From the NCBI GenBank assembly GCA_913031595.1, contig CAJWCP010000004.1, forward strand, positions 1 through 62,909: a DNA stretch of 62,909 bases. The letters are read 5' to 3'. The notes beneath the pieces are model-generated. The model saw nothing but the letters and a program-made list of their open reading frames with translations, was not told where the DNA came from and did not search any database. The DNA comes from an uncultured Flavobacteriales bacterium (GTDB lineage: Bacteria; Bacteroidota; Bacteroidia; Flavobacteriales; BACL11). The position numbers were made by a program, and so were the translations under genes. This document shows positions 7,355-16,500 of the stretch, in pieces; the first letter of the stretch is position 1; each line of letters starts with the position of its first letter.

Positions 7355-8423
7355 TAACCTTTCCTTCTTTTAATTTTTCTGTATTTTCTGCTAATTGCAA
7401 CTCATCGATAAACTCTTGAATATCACCTCCAAGAGCAGCTTGCAGATTATATTTTGTCAATCCTATTCTATGTTCTGTAATTCGTCCCTGAGGATAATTA
7501 TAAGTCCGAATCTTTGCGGATCTATCTCCTGAAGAAACCATTGTTTTTCGATTTTTTGCATCTTCTTCTAATTTCTTTTGAAGCTCTATCTCATATATAC
7601 GAGAACGTAAGACTTTTAGAGCTTTATCATAGTTCTTATGCTGAGATTTTTGATCCTGACATTGAGCAACTACTCCTGTAGGAATATGTGTTAAACGTAC
7701 CGCAGAATAAGTCGTATTTACTGATTGACCTCCAGGTCCGGAAGAACAATAAGTATCCTTACGTATATCTGAAGGTTTTAATTCAATATCAAATTCTTCA
7801 GCTTCAGGTAGTACTATAACTGTTGCAGCAGAAGTATGCACTCTTCCTTGTGTTTCTGTTTGAGGTACTCTTTGCACTCTATGTACTCCTGATTCAAATT
7901 TTAATTGTCCATACACATCATCTCCTGTTATATTAAAAATAATCTCTTTATAACCTCCTACTGTTCCTTCTGCAATATCTACAAGTTCAGTCTTCCAAGA
8001 TTTAGATGATGCAAATGCAAGATACATCTTATATAAATCACCTGCAAAGATACTAGCCTCATCACCTCCTGTTCCTGCCCTAATCTCCATAACTGCATTT
8101 TTAGAGTCAGCAGGGTCCTTAGGAATTAACAACATTTTAATTTCTTCATCCATCCTTTCCTTTCTAGTTAAATTATCCTCTAATTCTAACTTTGCCATAT
8201 CTTTCATTTCTGTATCATCAGAATCAGAAAGTATCTCTCGAGCTTCAGTAATATTATCTATTAAATTTTTATAATCTTTATATGTTTTAATAATAGGCTC
8301 TAAATCTTTATATTCCTTACTCAATTGAACATACAACTTCATATCATTCATAGCTTCTGTAGAAGAAATAAATTTTTCAACTTCTAAATATCTTTTATGA
8401 ATATCTGCTAATTTATCTAACAT
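7347..8423 (-). CDS. prfA: Peptide chain release factor 1
   Basis: Release factor 1 terminates translation at UAA and UAG. The peptidyl-tRNA hydrolysis motif GGQ is at residues 231-233 ([14 protein letters not shown]) and the codon-recognition tripeptide region is Pro187-Gln188-Thr189 in [15 protein letters not shown] chose the ATG at 8423, giving 358 residues and the normal start [17 protein letters not shown] longer in-frame ATG at 8444 would add seven residues that do not look like RF1 and would overlap the purM end. With the shorter start, the gene begins one base after the purM stop and overlaps pyrF by 8 bases. Confidence 0.96.
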   Translation of the reverse strand: MLDKLADIHKRYLEVEKFISSTEAMNDMKLYVQLSKEYKDLEPIIKTYKDYKNLIDNITEAREILSDSDDTEMKDMAKLELEDNLTRKERMDEEIKMLLIPKDPADSKNAVMEIRAGTGGDEASIFAGDLYKMYLAFASSKSWKTELVDIAEGTVGGYKEIIFNITGDDVYGQLKFESGVHRVQRVPQTETQGRVHTSAATVIVLPEAEEFDIELKPSDIRKDTYCSSGPGGQSVNTTYSAVRLTHIPTGVVAQCQDQKSQHKNYDKALKVLRSRIYEIELQKKLEEDAKNRKTMVSSGDRSAKIRTYNYPQGRITEHRIGLTKYNLQAALGGDIQEFIDELQLAENTEKLKEGKVND

Positions 8424-8424
8424 A

Positions 8425-9594
8425 CTAATAAATAAAATCTCCAAATTCAGAATTAATAGTTAACTTCTTACCTTCATAATCCTCTACTCTTCCAATAATC
8501 ATCGCATCTACATTAAATGAAGTAGAAATAGAAATAATATCTTGTGCTATTTCTTCAGGGACATATAATTCCATTCTATGACCCATGTTGAACACCTTAT
8601 ACATCTCTTTCCAATCTGTATTTGACTCAGCTTGTATCAACCTAAACAAATTAGGTATTGAAAACATATTATTCTTAATAATATGTAAATTATTTACAAA
8701 ATGTAAGACTTTAGTCTGCGCTCCTCCCGAACAATGTATCGCCCCATGTATTTGATTACGATACTTATCAAGTATCTTCTTCATAATAGGCATATATGTT
8801 CTTGTTGGTGACAAAACTAACTTGCCTGCATCTAAAGTCATATCCTTGATTCTCTCCGTTAATAATTTAGTGCCTGAATAGACTAAATCCTTAGGTAAGG
8901 AATCATCAAAACTCTCAGGGTATTTATTTGCTAAAATTTTGGAAAAAACATCATGTCTTGCAGAAGTAAGTCCATTACTTCCTATGCCACTATTATACTC
9001 TTTTTCATATGTTGCTTGACCAGAAGAAGAAAGTCCAACAATAACATCACCAGATGTTATATTCGCATTATTAATAACATCACTTCTTTTTAATCTGGCA
9101 ACAACTGTTGAATCAACAATAATTGTCCGTACTAAATCGCCTACATCAGCTGTCTCTCCTCCTGTTGATATTATATTAATACCTTGTTTCTGATAATCAT
9201 CTAATAATTCTTGTGTCCCATTAATAATCTCTGCAATTACTTCTCCTGGAATTAACCTTTTATTTCTACCAATAGTAGAAGAAAGCATAATGTCATCACA
9301 AACCCCAACACATAATAAATCATCAATATTCATAATCAAAGCATCCTGGGCTATTCCCTTCCATACAGAAAGATCACCTGTCTCTTTCCAATACATATAA
9401 GCTAATGAAGATTTTGTGCCAGCCCCATCAGCATGCATAACAACACAATAATCTTTATTATTTGCTAGATAATCTGGAACTATCTTACAAAAAGCTGATG
9501 GAAATAAACCTTTATCTACATTCTTAATCGCATTATGAACATCTTCCTTGTCAGCAGAAACACCTCTTTGGATATATCTTTCTAATTGTTTCAT
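8425..9594 (-). CDS. purM: Phosphoribosylformylglycinamidine cyclo-ligase (AIR synthetase)
   Basis: A 389-residue ATP-dependent enzyme that closes the imidazole ring in purine synthesis (FGAM to AIR). It belongs to the longer Bacteroidota form of PurM. Motifs seen: [14 protein letters not shown] at the N-terminus, the glycine-rich [14 protein letters not shown] (about residues 55-69), [13 protein letters not shown] (about 146-158), and the C-terminal [12 protein letters not shown]. It is the first gene of the operon purM-prfA-pyrF-PspC-coiled coil-PspC-RmlD, and the terminator of the preceding OmpA-type gene lies just upstream (9600-9628). No clear TAnnTTTG promoter was found in the 56-base gap. 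Confidence 0.92.
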   Translation of the reverse strand: MKQLERYIQRGVSADKEDVHNAIKNVDKGLFPSAFCKIVPDYLANNKDYCVVMHADGAGTKSSLAYMYWKETGDLSVWKGIAQDALIMNIDDLLCVGVCDDIMLSSTIGRNKRLIPGEVIAEIINGTQELLDDYQKQGINIISTGGETADVGDLVRTIIVDSTVVARLKRSDVINNANITSGDVIVGLSSSGQATYEKEYNSGIGSNGLTSARHDVFSKILANKYPESFDDSLPKDLVYSGTKLLTERIKDMTLDAGKLVLSPTRTYMPIMKKILDKYRNQIHGAIHCSGGAQTKVLHFVNNLHIIKNNMFSIPNLFRLIQAESNTDWKEMYKVFNMGHRMELYVPEEIAQDIISISTSFNVDAMIIGRVEDYEGKKLTINSEFGDFIY

Positions 9595-9599
9595 ATGTA

Positions 9600-9628
9600 C
9601 AAAAAAAGCATCCTAATAATTAGGACGC
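9600..9628 (-). terminator. Rho-independent terminator of the OmpA/PD40 gene
   Basis: On the minus strand GCGTCCTAAT and ATTAGGATGC (9628-9608, one G-T wobble) form a 10-bp stem, followed at once by seven or more T residues (9607-9600). It lies between the end of the OmpA-family gene (9651) and the purM start (9594). Geometry and T-run are those of an intrinsic terminator. Confidence 0.85.
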
Positions 9629-9650
9629 TTTAATAATATTAATTTACTAT

Positions 9651-11771
9651 TTACTTATTAGCTCCATTACTATCAACAGGCTCATAATCTTGTTCAAGAA
9701 CTTTAAAAGAAGTTCGTCTATTATACTGATGCGCCTTTTCTTTATTCTTTTTCGAAAATATTCTTTTAATGTAACGTTCTGTCAATACATCTCCAACATC
9801 AAACCTCCCATCCTTTGCTTCAATTACAAATGGTTCAGTCTCTCCCATACCTTTTGCAATTAATCTTCCTGGCTCTATTCCTTGACTAATTAAATATGCT
9901 ATACACACATCGGCTCTTTGCTGTGATAACACCATATTCTGAGTATACGTTCCTACAAAATCAGTATGAGATTTTAATTCAATCATTACCTCTGGATTTT
10001 CTTTTAAAGTTTCAGTTAAAATATCTAAATCAATAATAGATTGAGGTCTAAGATCCCACTTAGCAAAGTCATATTCTATTCTAGGTAAAATAATTTCCTT
10101 TTTTATTGGATCTATAGGTATGTTAATCTCAAAAATTGAATCATTTTCAATACCTAAAGTAGTTTCACTAACAGTTTTAGAAAGATATCCCTCTATATCA
10201 ACTACAATCTTGTATGTTGTTAGCGGTTCTAAATCAAACTGATATGTCCCCGTATTATCTGTAAAAGTTTGACGAACACCTCCTTCATTAGATAATAATT
10301 GAATAGGTGCTCCTGTAAGAATAGCTCCGCTTTTAGAATCAGTTAAAATTCCAGTAACAGAAAACTCTAAACCAGGAAGAGTAAACTGATATATATCATC
10401 TTTTCCTTTATTCCCTCTCTTTCTACTTGAAATAAGATACCCCTGCTCTCCATCATCTTCAACAATAATACCAAAATCATTAGCTGGAGAATTAATTGGG
10501 AATTTTAAATTAATTGGATCTATCCAATTATTAAATTCATCTTGTGATGTTTTATAAATATCAAGTCCTCCCATTCCTACATGACCTGTTGAAGCAAAAT
10601 AAAGAGTACCATCTTTATGTAAGAAAGGAAACATCTCGTCACCATTCGTATTAACAGAAGAGCCTAAATTCTTAGGCTTACTCCAATTATTTCTTTTTTC
10701 TTTATTAACCACCCATAAATCTTTCCCTCCATAACCTTCTTCTTTATTTGTAGACATCTCAGAAGAAAATATTAACATAGTTTCTTCTTCATTAAGTGTA
10801 GGGTGACCAATAGAGATATTACTATCAATATCAATCTGTAACAACTCTGGTTCTAACCAACTTCTACCACTTTTACTCTTCTTGGAAACATATATATGAC
10901 AATTATTAATTTTCTTTTTTTCAGCCTTACATCTAGTTAAATACATTCTTGTACCGCTTGAATTAAGGAAAACAGAACCTTCATTTCCTTCTGTATTAAT
11001 AGGTTCAGGTAAAATTTCCGGAATACTCCATCTTCCTTTTTTATCCATTTTTGTTTGATATATATCTGAGAAAAACTCTCCAGTCCATGGGTCAGTCTTT
11101 TCAGAAACTCCTCCAGCTCTTGAAGAAGTGAAATAAAGACTTAGGTAATCTTCGTCCCCAAAAGAAACTCCGTATTCAATATACTCGGTATTCAATAAAG
11201 GCATTGACTTTACTTTATACCTTGTAGGCATATTCTTCCATTTTAATGCAAAATTACACGATCTTAAACCCATCTCTCCTGGCACATAATCCTCAATTTT
11301 ACGATCTTTTTCTACTAAATCCTCAACAGTAGATTTATTCATGCCATTTGCAACTAAAAATTTTGTATAATATCTTTTTGCAGTCTTATAAGCCCCTCTC
11401 ATTCTAAGAACATCCGCATATTTTAAATATTTTATTGAAGCATCGTATTTAATAGGATCATTAATTCCATTAAAATTTGATTCAATAGCTCTCTTATAAT
11501 AGGTTTCTGCCTGATCTATATCTCCTGAAAATAGATAACATTCTGCTTGCATAAAAGTAATCTGAGCCTTTAATGCTTTATCATCATCACTTTCACCGTC
11601 AATCTTTTCATAAACTTTTTTATATAATTCTACTGCTTCATCATATTTTTCTAACACAAAAGCTTCATCTGCCTTAATTAATTTTCTACTTCGCTTTTGC
11701 CCATAAATATCATTCCCAACAAAAAAGAAAAGAATAAGGGAAATTGAACTTAAACGCAAGAATCTTCTCAT
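9651..11771 (-). CDS. TPR / PD40 beta-propeller / OmpA-like envelope protein
   Basis: A 706-residue exported protein. A signal peptide (about residues 1-25, ending IYGQ) is followed by TPR-like helices (about 30-160). Next come several PD40-type propeller repeats with FTSSRAGG, LIFSSE and LYFASTGHVGMGGLDIY (about 190-465), then a carboxypeptidase-regulatory-like fold (about 470-550, GTYQFDLEPLTTYKI). An OmpA-C peptidoglycan-binding domain (about 560-690) includes IELKSHTDFVGTYTQNMVLS and a RADVCIAYL-like helix. This domain order is that of PorE-type T9SS accessory proteins and other flavobacterial gliding/secretion paralogues. Unlike lipoprotein PorE, no lipobox cysteine is seen. It is monocistronic and ends at a strong terminator. 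Confidence 0.88.
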   Translation of the reverse strand: MRRFLRLSSISLILFFFVGNDIYGQKRSRKLIKADEAFVLEKYDEAVELYKKVYEKIDGESDDDKALKAQITFMQAECYLFSGDIDQAETYYKRAIESNFNGINDPIKYDASIKYLKYADVLRMRGAYKTAKRYYTKFLVANGMNKSTVEDLVEKDRKIEDYVPGEMGLRSCNFALKWKNMPTRYKVKSMPLLNTEYIEYGVSFGDEDYLSLYFTSSRAGGVSEKTDPWTGEFFSDIYQTKMDKKGRWSIPEILPEPINTEGNEGSVFLNSSGTRMYLTRCKAEKKKINNCHIYVSKKSKSGRSWLEPELLQIDIDSNISIGHPTLNEEETMLIFSSEMSTNKEEGYGGKDLWVVNKEKRNNWSKPKNLGSSVNTNGDEMFPFLHKDGTLYFASTGHVGMGGLDIYKTSQDEFNNWIDPINLKFPINSPANDFGIIVEDDGEQGYLISSRKRGNKGKDDIYQFTLPGLEFSVTGILTDSKSGAILTGAPIQLLSNEGGVRQTFTDNTGTYQFDLEPLTTYKIVVDIEGYLSKTVSETTLGIENDSIFEINIPIDPIKKEIILPRIEYDFAKWDLRPQSIIDLDILTETLKENPEVMIELKSHTDFVGTYTQNMVLSQQRADVCIAYLISQGIEPGRLIAKGMGETEPFVIEAKDGRFDVGDVLTERYIKRIFSKKNKEKAHQYNRRTSFKVLEQDYEPVDSNGANK

Positions 11772-11972
11772 CTTAGTAATTTTAAAATTCGTGCTAAAAT
11801 AAACATTAATTTATAATTAGAAAAGAAAGTGCTATGTATATAAAAACATTAAAATGTTAATAAACTATTAGTAAATTCTACAAAAACACCATTAAGAGAC
11901 AATTTAAAAACATAATAATATTGTTTTTTTGTGCTAAATAGTTCGTATAATTCCTTTTAAAAAATATAAAAC

Positions 11973-12977
11973 ATGAGATCAAAATTAGAATACATTTGGC
12001 TAGACGGATACACTCCTACTCAAAATATGAGGAGTAAAACAAAAGTAATCGAAGACTTCTCTGGTAAACTTGAAGATTGTCCAACATGGTCTTTTGATGG
12101 CAGCTCCACAAAACAAGCTGTAGGAAATTCATCAGACTGCCTATTAAAACCTGTAGCTATATATCCAGACCCTGAACGAGAAAATGGGTTTTTAGTTATG
12201 ACTGAAGTATTAAATGCAGATGGGACTCCACATGCATCAAATGCAAGAGCAACTATTGATGATGATGATAATGATTTCTGGTTTGGATTTGAACAAGAAT
12301 ATTTTATCATGGATGTAGAAACACAACTTCCTTTAGGATTTCCATTAGGAGGTTACCCTGGTCCACAAGGACTTTATTACTGCTCTGTAGGAGGAAAAAA
12401 CACACATGGAAGACACTTTGTTGAAGAACATGCAGATCTTTGTATACAAGCAGGACTAAACTTTGAAGGAATTAATCAAGAAGTTGCATGCGGACAATGG
12501 GAATTCCAACTATTTGCAAAAGGAGCTAAAAAAGCTGGAGATGAAATATGGATAGCAAGATACTTATTAGATAGATTAACTGAAAATTATGGCTATTATA
12601 TTGAATATCATCCAAAACCAATTAAAGGAGATTGGAATGGTTCAGGAATGCATGCAAATTTCTCTAACTCTACTTTAAGAGAATGTGGATCTCAAGAAAC
12701 ATATGAAAAAATCTGTGAAGCTTTTAGACCAGTAACGAAAGAACATATCGATGTTTATGGAGCTTATAACGATCAAAGATTAACAGGATTGCATGAAACT
12801 GCCTCAATTAAAGATTTTAGCTATGGTATTTCAGATAGAGGAGCCTCAATAAGAATTCCTATTATCACAGTAGAAAAAGGATGGAAAGGATGGCTCGAAG
12901 ACAGAAGGCCAGCATCAAACGCAGATCCATACAAAATAGCAAGCCGTATTATTAAAACTGTAAAAGGAGCTGAATAA
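11973..12977 (+). CDS. Type II (eukaryote-like) glutamine synthetase
   Basis: A 334-residue glutamine synthetase condensing ammonia and glutamate with ATP. The short length and motifs are those of the GSII class: WSFDGSST (residues 39-46), the metal-binding FGFEQEYF (105-112), and WNGSGMHANFSN, LTGLHETASIKDFSYGISDR and RGASIRIP. The longer GSI signature with an adenylylation tyrosine is absent, as expected. The 200-base upstream gap holds AT-rich sequence with no confident TAnnTTTG box. The gene is alone on the plus strand, convergent with tatA. No glnB or amtB is adjacent, so regulation is unknown. Confidence 0.93.
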   Translation: MRSKLEYIWLDGYTPTQNMRSKTKVIEDFSGKLEDCPTWSFDGSSTKQAVGNSSDCLLKPVAIYPDPERENGFLVMTEVLNADGTPHASNARATIDDDDNDFWFGFEQEYFIMDVETQLPLGFPLGGYPGPQGLYYCSVGGKNTHGRHFVEEHADLCIQAGLNFEGINQEVACGQWEFQLFAKGAKKAGDEIWIARYLLDRLTENYGYYIEYHPKPIKGDWNGSGMHANFSNSTLRECGSQETYEKICEAFRPVTKEHIDVYGAYNDQRLTGLHETASIKDFSYGISDRGASIRIPIITVEKGWKGWLEDRRPASNADPYKIASRIIKTVKGAE

Positions 12978-13013
12978 GTATTAGTTGCATAAGGTGGTCT
13001 GCAAAAGCATACT
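12977..13013 (+). terminator. Possible hairpin after glutamine synthetase
   Basis: Nested arms AGTAT/ATACT and TTGCA/TGCAA (12977-12981 with 13009-13013; 12985-12989 with 13000-13004) could fold into a bulged hairpin immediately after the glutamine synthetase stop, in the 56-base gap before the convergent tatA end. There is no good T-run, so this is a weak candidate. Confidence 0.25.
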
Positions 13014-13033
13014 CTATTAAAGTACTTGTTTAA

Positions 13034-13246
13034 TTACGATTCATTTCGTTTCTCTTCTGAAGCGCTGTCTTGTATCTCTTTTCTGATATCATTTGACGCA
13101 TCCCGCATCTCACGAACAGCCTTACCTAACCCTTTAGCTAACTCAGGTATTTTTTTTGAACCAAAAAACATAACAATAAATAATAATATCACAACGATTT
13201 CCTGTCCACCAATAAATAATAAAAGATTAGAAATAATAACTTTCAA
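13034..13246 (-). CDS. tatA: Sec-independent protein translocase subunit TatA
   Basis: A 70-residue protein with the TatA/E layout: an N-terminal membrane helix (LLLFIGGQEIVVILLFIVMFF, about residues 7-27), the conserved FGSKKIPELAKGLGKAVREM hinge and amphipathic helix, then a charged tail. It forms the pore component of the twin-arginine pathway exporting folded proteins. It begins 8 bases after the secDF stop codon, so two export functions appear co-transcribed. tatC is not in the window. Confidence 0.92.
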   Translation of the reverse strand: MKVIISNLLLFIGGQEIVVILLFIVMFFGSKKIPELAKGLGKAVREMRDASNDIRKEIQDSASEEKRNES

Positions 13247-13254
13247 TAGTAAGT

Positions 13255-16200
13255 TTATTTTGTATTACCTTCTTTCTTTCTTATTGTATCAAGCATTATA
13301 GGAGAGGCAACAAACAAAGAAGAATATGTTCCAATCACAACACCAACCATCAATGCAAACATAAATCCTCTAATCACTTCTCCACCAAATATGAAAATTA
13401 TTAAAAGAACAACAAAGGTAGTCAAGGATGTATTAATAGTTCTACTCAAAGTACTATTAAGCGCTCCATTAATAATTTCATGCACTTCTTTCTTCTTGTT
13501 ATTATTAATATATTCTCTTACTCTATCAAAAACAACCACAGTATCATTCAATGAATATCCAATAATTGTTAAAATAGCTGCAATAAATGCCTGATCTATC
13601 TCAAGAGAAAAAGGCAATAACCCATACATTACAGAAAAAACTGAAAGAACAATCAACACATCATGAAATACTGCAGCAACAGCTCCAAGACTAAACTGCC
13701 ATCTTCTAAACCTAATTAAGATATACATGAAGATTACGAGAAGTGAGAATATAATTGACCAAAAAGCTGCATTTTTAATATCATCTGCAATAGTAGGCCC
13801 TACTTTTTGAGAACTCATAATTTCATATTGAATGCCTGTACTAGATAACCCTTCTGAAAGTTTTGACTCTACAATCTCATCAGCTGTAAGCTCACTATTA
13901 GAAATCATAAAAGAAGTAGTAATCTTAAGCTGATTTTGATCCCCAAAAGTTTTAACTTGAGGAGCATACTTTAATCCATTCTTATCAACAAAGACATCTG
14001 TTAATGTAGATCTTAGTTTTTCACTATCAATTTTATCATCAAAACGAACAACATATGTACGCCCACCAACAAAGTCAACACCATAATTCAACCCTTTTGT
14101 AAAAAGTGAGCCAATACCTAAAAGAATAAGAATAGAAGAAATAATATAGAATCGTTTCCTTTTACCTATAAAATCAATATTAATATTCTTAAATGCTCCA
14201 TCAGTTAGCTTAGTAGCAAAAGTCATTATCTTCCCCTTATTCAATCTAGCAGATATAACTAATCTTGTAATAAATATTGCTGCAAAAAGTGAAGTTAAGA
14301 TTCCTATAACAAGAGTTGTCGCAAACCCTTTTATAGGACCAGTCCCAAAATAATAAAGAATAATCCCTGTTAGTAGTGTAGTTACATTAGCATCAATAAT
14401 AGAACTATACGCACTATTATACCCATCTGATATAGCTAAACGTATACCCTTCCCATTTCTAAGCTCTTCCCGAATACGTTCATAAATAAGAACATTAGCA
14501 TCAACAGACATACCAATAGTTAATACAATACCCGCAATACCTGGTAAAGTAAGAACAGCTCCTAATGAAGAAAGGACTCCGAAAATAAAGAAAATATTTG
14601 CTAATAATGCCACATTAGAAACTAAACCTGCTCTACTATAATAAAAAATCATATAAACTAACACAAGACACAAAGCAAAAATAAATGACCTTAATCCTGA
14701 ATTTATTGCTTCCTCACCAAGAGAAGGACCAACAATAGCCTCCTCAATAATACGAGCAGGAGCAGGCAGCTTTCCAGACTTTAATATATTTGCTAAATCC
14801 TGAGCCTCATTAACCGTAAAGTTTCCTGTAATCTGTGATTGTCCTCCTGAAATTTCAGATTGCACTGTAGGAAAAGAATAAACATAACCATCCAAAACAA
14901 TAGCAATAGACTTGCCTATATTCTCTGCTGTTAATCTTTTCCATTGTTTTGCTCCTTCTGCGTTCATACTCATTGAAACTTCTGCTGAAGCGCCTAATTG
15001 CCCAAAACCCTGATTTGCATCAGTCACAACATCTCCTTGCATAGCAGATAGGCCATTTCTATCAGATTTCAGAGCAACTAACTGAACAAAACGACCCTCC
15101 CCATCAGATGATTTAACGGTATATGCAAATTTAACATCAATAGGAAAGAAATTCTTAATTGCTTCATCATTAAGATATGTATTTAAAGTAGCGGTATCTT
15201 TTACAGCGCAAAAACCCACAACAGGACCTGTATTAAGTTGACCTGTTTGTTGATTAACATTTGGATATAATAGTGCATATAAAGGATTCTGAGCAGAGAA
15301 CTCCTCTAAACTAAGTTCTAAAGATGAAGTGTCAGAAGAAATAGAGTCTTCTGACACTCCCTCTAAAAGTGAGGCAATTTCCTCCTCAGATTCTAAATCT
15401 TTAGAATCAGTATCTGTAACCAGCTCATCTTTCGATGCTAAACTTTTTTCTTCCTCAGTCGATTTTATATCTCTAAGAAAAGTATTTACATTCTCAAGAG
15501 ATTGAAACAACTCGCTATACTCATAAGTCTCCCAAAATTCCAACTGTGCTGTTGACTGTAATAACTTCCTTGCTCTTTCAGTCTCTTTAATACCAGGTAA
15601 TTCTACTAGTATCCTTCCCGAACCTTCTAACCTCTGAATATTAGGCTGAGTAACTCCAAAACGATCAATTCTACTTCTTAAAATATTAAAAGAACGATCA
15701 ATTGCTGCTTCTACCTCAATAGATATAATTTCTATAACTTCTTGATTAGTAGAAGAAAATTGGATTTTATCGCGTAAATCTGGAGTTGCAAAAATAGCTG
15801 AAAGACCTACATTTGGTGCAGGCGCTAATTTTTCATACTCAAGCTGAAATAATGTCACAAAATTATCTTGACTATTCTCTTGTGCCTTTAATGCATTAGA
15901 AATAGCAACATTAAAAATAGAATCATTACTATTATTTGACAATGCCTTTACAACATCAACAACCATAACTTCTAAAGTCACATTCATACCCCCTTTAAGG
16001 TCAAGACCAAGATTAATCTCCCTTTGTTTACATTCAGCATAAGTATATGATGTCAAAAGAATATCATATACTTTTTCACTATTTATAGAATCAAGATAAA
16101 ATTTCTTTTTATTTTCTTCAATAGAAGCCAGAGTTATTCCTAGCTGTAAACTGTCAACTAAAGAATCTTGAGAAAAATTCTCTGAAATTATCTCTTGTAA

Positions 16201-16338
16201 ATTATTATCTATATGAGCACGAGCATACTCATTTGCATCATTTTCAACTCCATCGGCAACCCAAGTAAAGGATAACTGATATAAACAAACTACAGCCAAA
16301 ACGATTGCAAAAATCTTAATAACATTTCTGTTTTGCAT
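13255..16338 (-). CDS. secDF: SecDF fusion protein translocase subunit
   Basis: A 1027-residue fusion of SecD and SecF, the RND-type membrane complex that uses the proton gradient to assist SecYEG export. The SecD half opens with a membrane helix, has GLDLKGGMNVTLEV (about residues 110-123), a large periplasmic domain and a six-helix membrane unit (LTLPGIAGIVLTIGMSVDAN, VLIYERIREELRNGKG). The SecF half begins near residue 700 with LNYGVDFVGGRTYVVRF and ends with its own six helices (YSLNDTVVVFDRVREY). An acidic, Ser-rich insertion at about residues 295-345 inside the P1 region is typical of Bacteroidota but variable. It is divergent from a T9SS cargo gene and upstream of tatA. Confidence 0.96.
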   Translation of the reverse strand: MQNRNVIKIFAIVLAVVCLYQLSFTWVADGVENDANEYARAHIDNNLQEIISENFSQDSLVDSLQLGITLASIEENKKKFYLDSINSEKVYDILLTSYTYAECKQREINLGLDLKGGMNVTLEVMVVDVVKALSNNSNDSIFNVAISNALKAQENSQDNFVTLFQLEYEKLAPAPNVGLSAIFATPDLRDKIQFSSTNQEVIEIISIEVEAAIDRSFNILRSRIDRFGVTQPNIQRLEGSGRILVELPGIKETERARKLLQSTAQLEFWETYEYSELFQSLENVNTFLRDIKSTEEEKSLASKDELVTDTDSKDLESEEEIASLLEGVSEDSISSDTSSLELSLEEFSAQNPLYALLYPNVNQQTGQLNTGPVVGFCAVKDTATLNTYLNDEAIKNFFPIDVKFAYTVKSSDGEGRFVQLVALKSDRNGLSAMQGDVVTDANQGFGQLGASAEVSMSMNAEGAKQWKRLTAENIGKSIAIVLDGYVYSFPTVQSEISGGQSQITGNFTVNEAQDLANILKSGKLPAPARIIEEAIVGPSLGEEAINSGLRSFIFALCLVLVYMIFYYSRAGLVSNVALLANIFFIFGVLSSLGAVLTLPGIAGIVLTIGMSVDANVLIYERIREELRNGKGIRLAISDGYNSAYSSIIDANVTTLLTGIILYYFGTGPIKGFATTLVIGILTSLFAAIFITRLVISARLNKGKIMTFATKLTDGAFKNINIDFIGKRKRFYIISSILILLGIGSLFTKGLNYGVDFVGGRTYVVRFDDKIDSEKLRSTLTDVFVDKNGLKYAPQVKTFGDQNQLKITTSFMISNSELTADEIVESKLSEGLSSTGIQYEIMSSQKVGPTIADDIKNAAFWSIIFSLLVIFMYILIRFRRWQFSLGAVAAVFHDVLIVLSVFSVMYGLLPFSLEIDQAFIAAILTIIGYSLNDTVVVFDRVREYINNNKKKEVHEIINGALNSTLSRTINTSLTTFVVLLIIFIFGGEVIRGFMFALMVGVVIGTYSSLFVASPIMLDTIRKKEGNTK

Positions 16339-16374
16339 AATCTTTATTTTTTATCTAGTCTTTTAAATAGTCGG

Positions 16375-16382
16375 CAAATATA
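16375..16382 (-). promoter_or_regulatory. Candidate -7 element of secDF-tatA
   Basis: Minus-strand TATATTTG, a full TAnnTTTG match, lies 37 bases before the secDF ATG. A partial -33 (ATTG, 16406-16403) stands 20 bases upstream of it. Confidence 0.6.
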
Positions 16383-16455
16383 ACCTTTAACAACAAATAA
16401 TACAATTTGTCCAAGTAAAAACTTATAATTGTATAAGAGAATTCATGACAAGACT

Positions 16456-16486
16456 TTTATACTTAAAAAAATATCTATTACTTTTG
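16456..16486 (+). promoter_or_regulatory. Candidate promoter of the FG-GAP T9SS cargo gene
   Basis: TACTTTTG at 16479-16486 is a full -7 match. TTTA at 16456-16459 (3 of 4 of TTTG) stands 19 bases upstream. The ATG follows 15 bases after the -7 box, implying a very short leader. Confidence 0.6.
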
Positions 16487-16500
16487 CATAAAACCATCTT

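Noticed and set aside
8424-8444. Seven-residue extension of release factor 1
   Set aside because: It would overlap the purM end; RF1 proteins start at the following MLDKL.
11772-11972. Regulatory RNA or riboswitch before glutamine synthetase
   Set aside because: The gap is AT-rich with no conserved-looking stems; TTTTTTTG and TATAATTC are 14 bases apart, outside the promoter spacing, so no call is made.
13026-13301. A plus-strand frame over tatA and the secDF end
   Set aside because: tatA on the minus strand has a clear family match; the plus-strand frame is its complement shadow.
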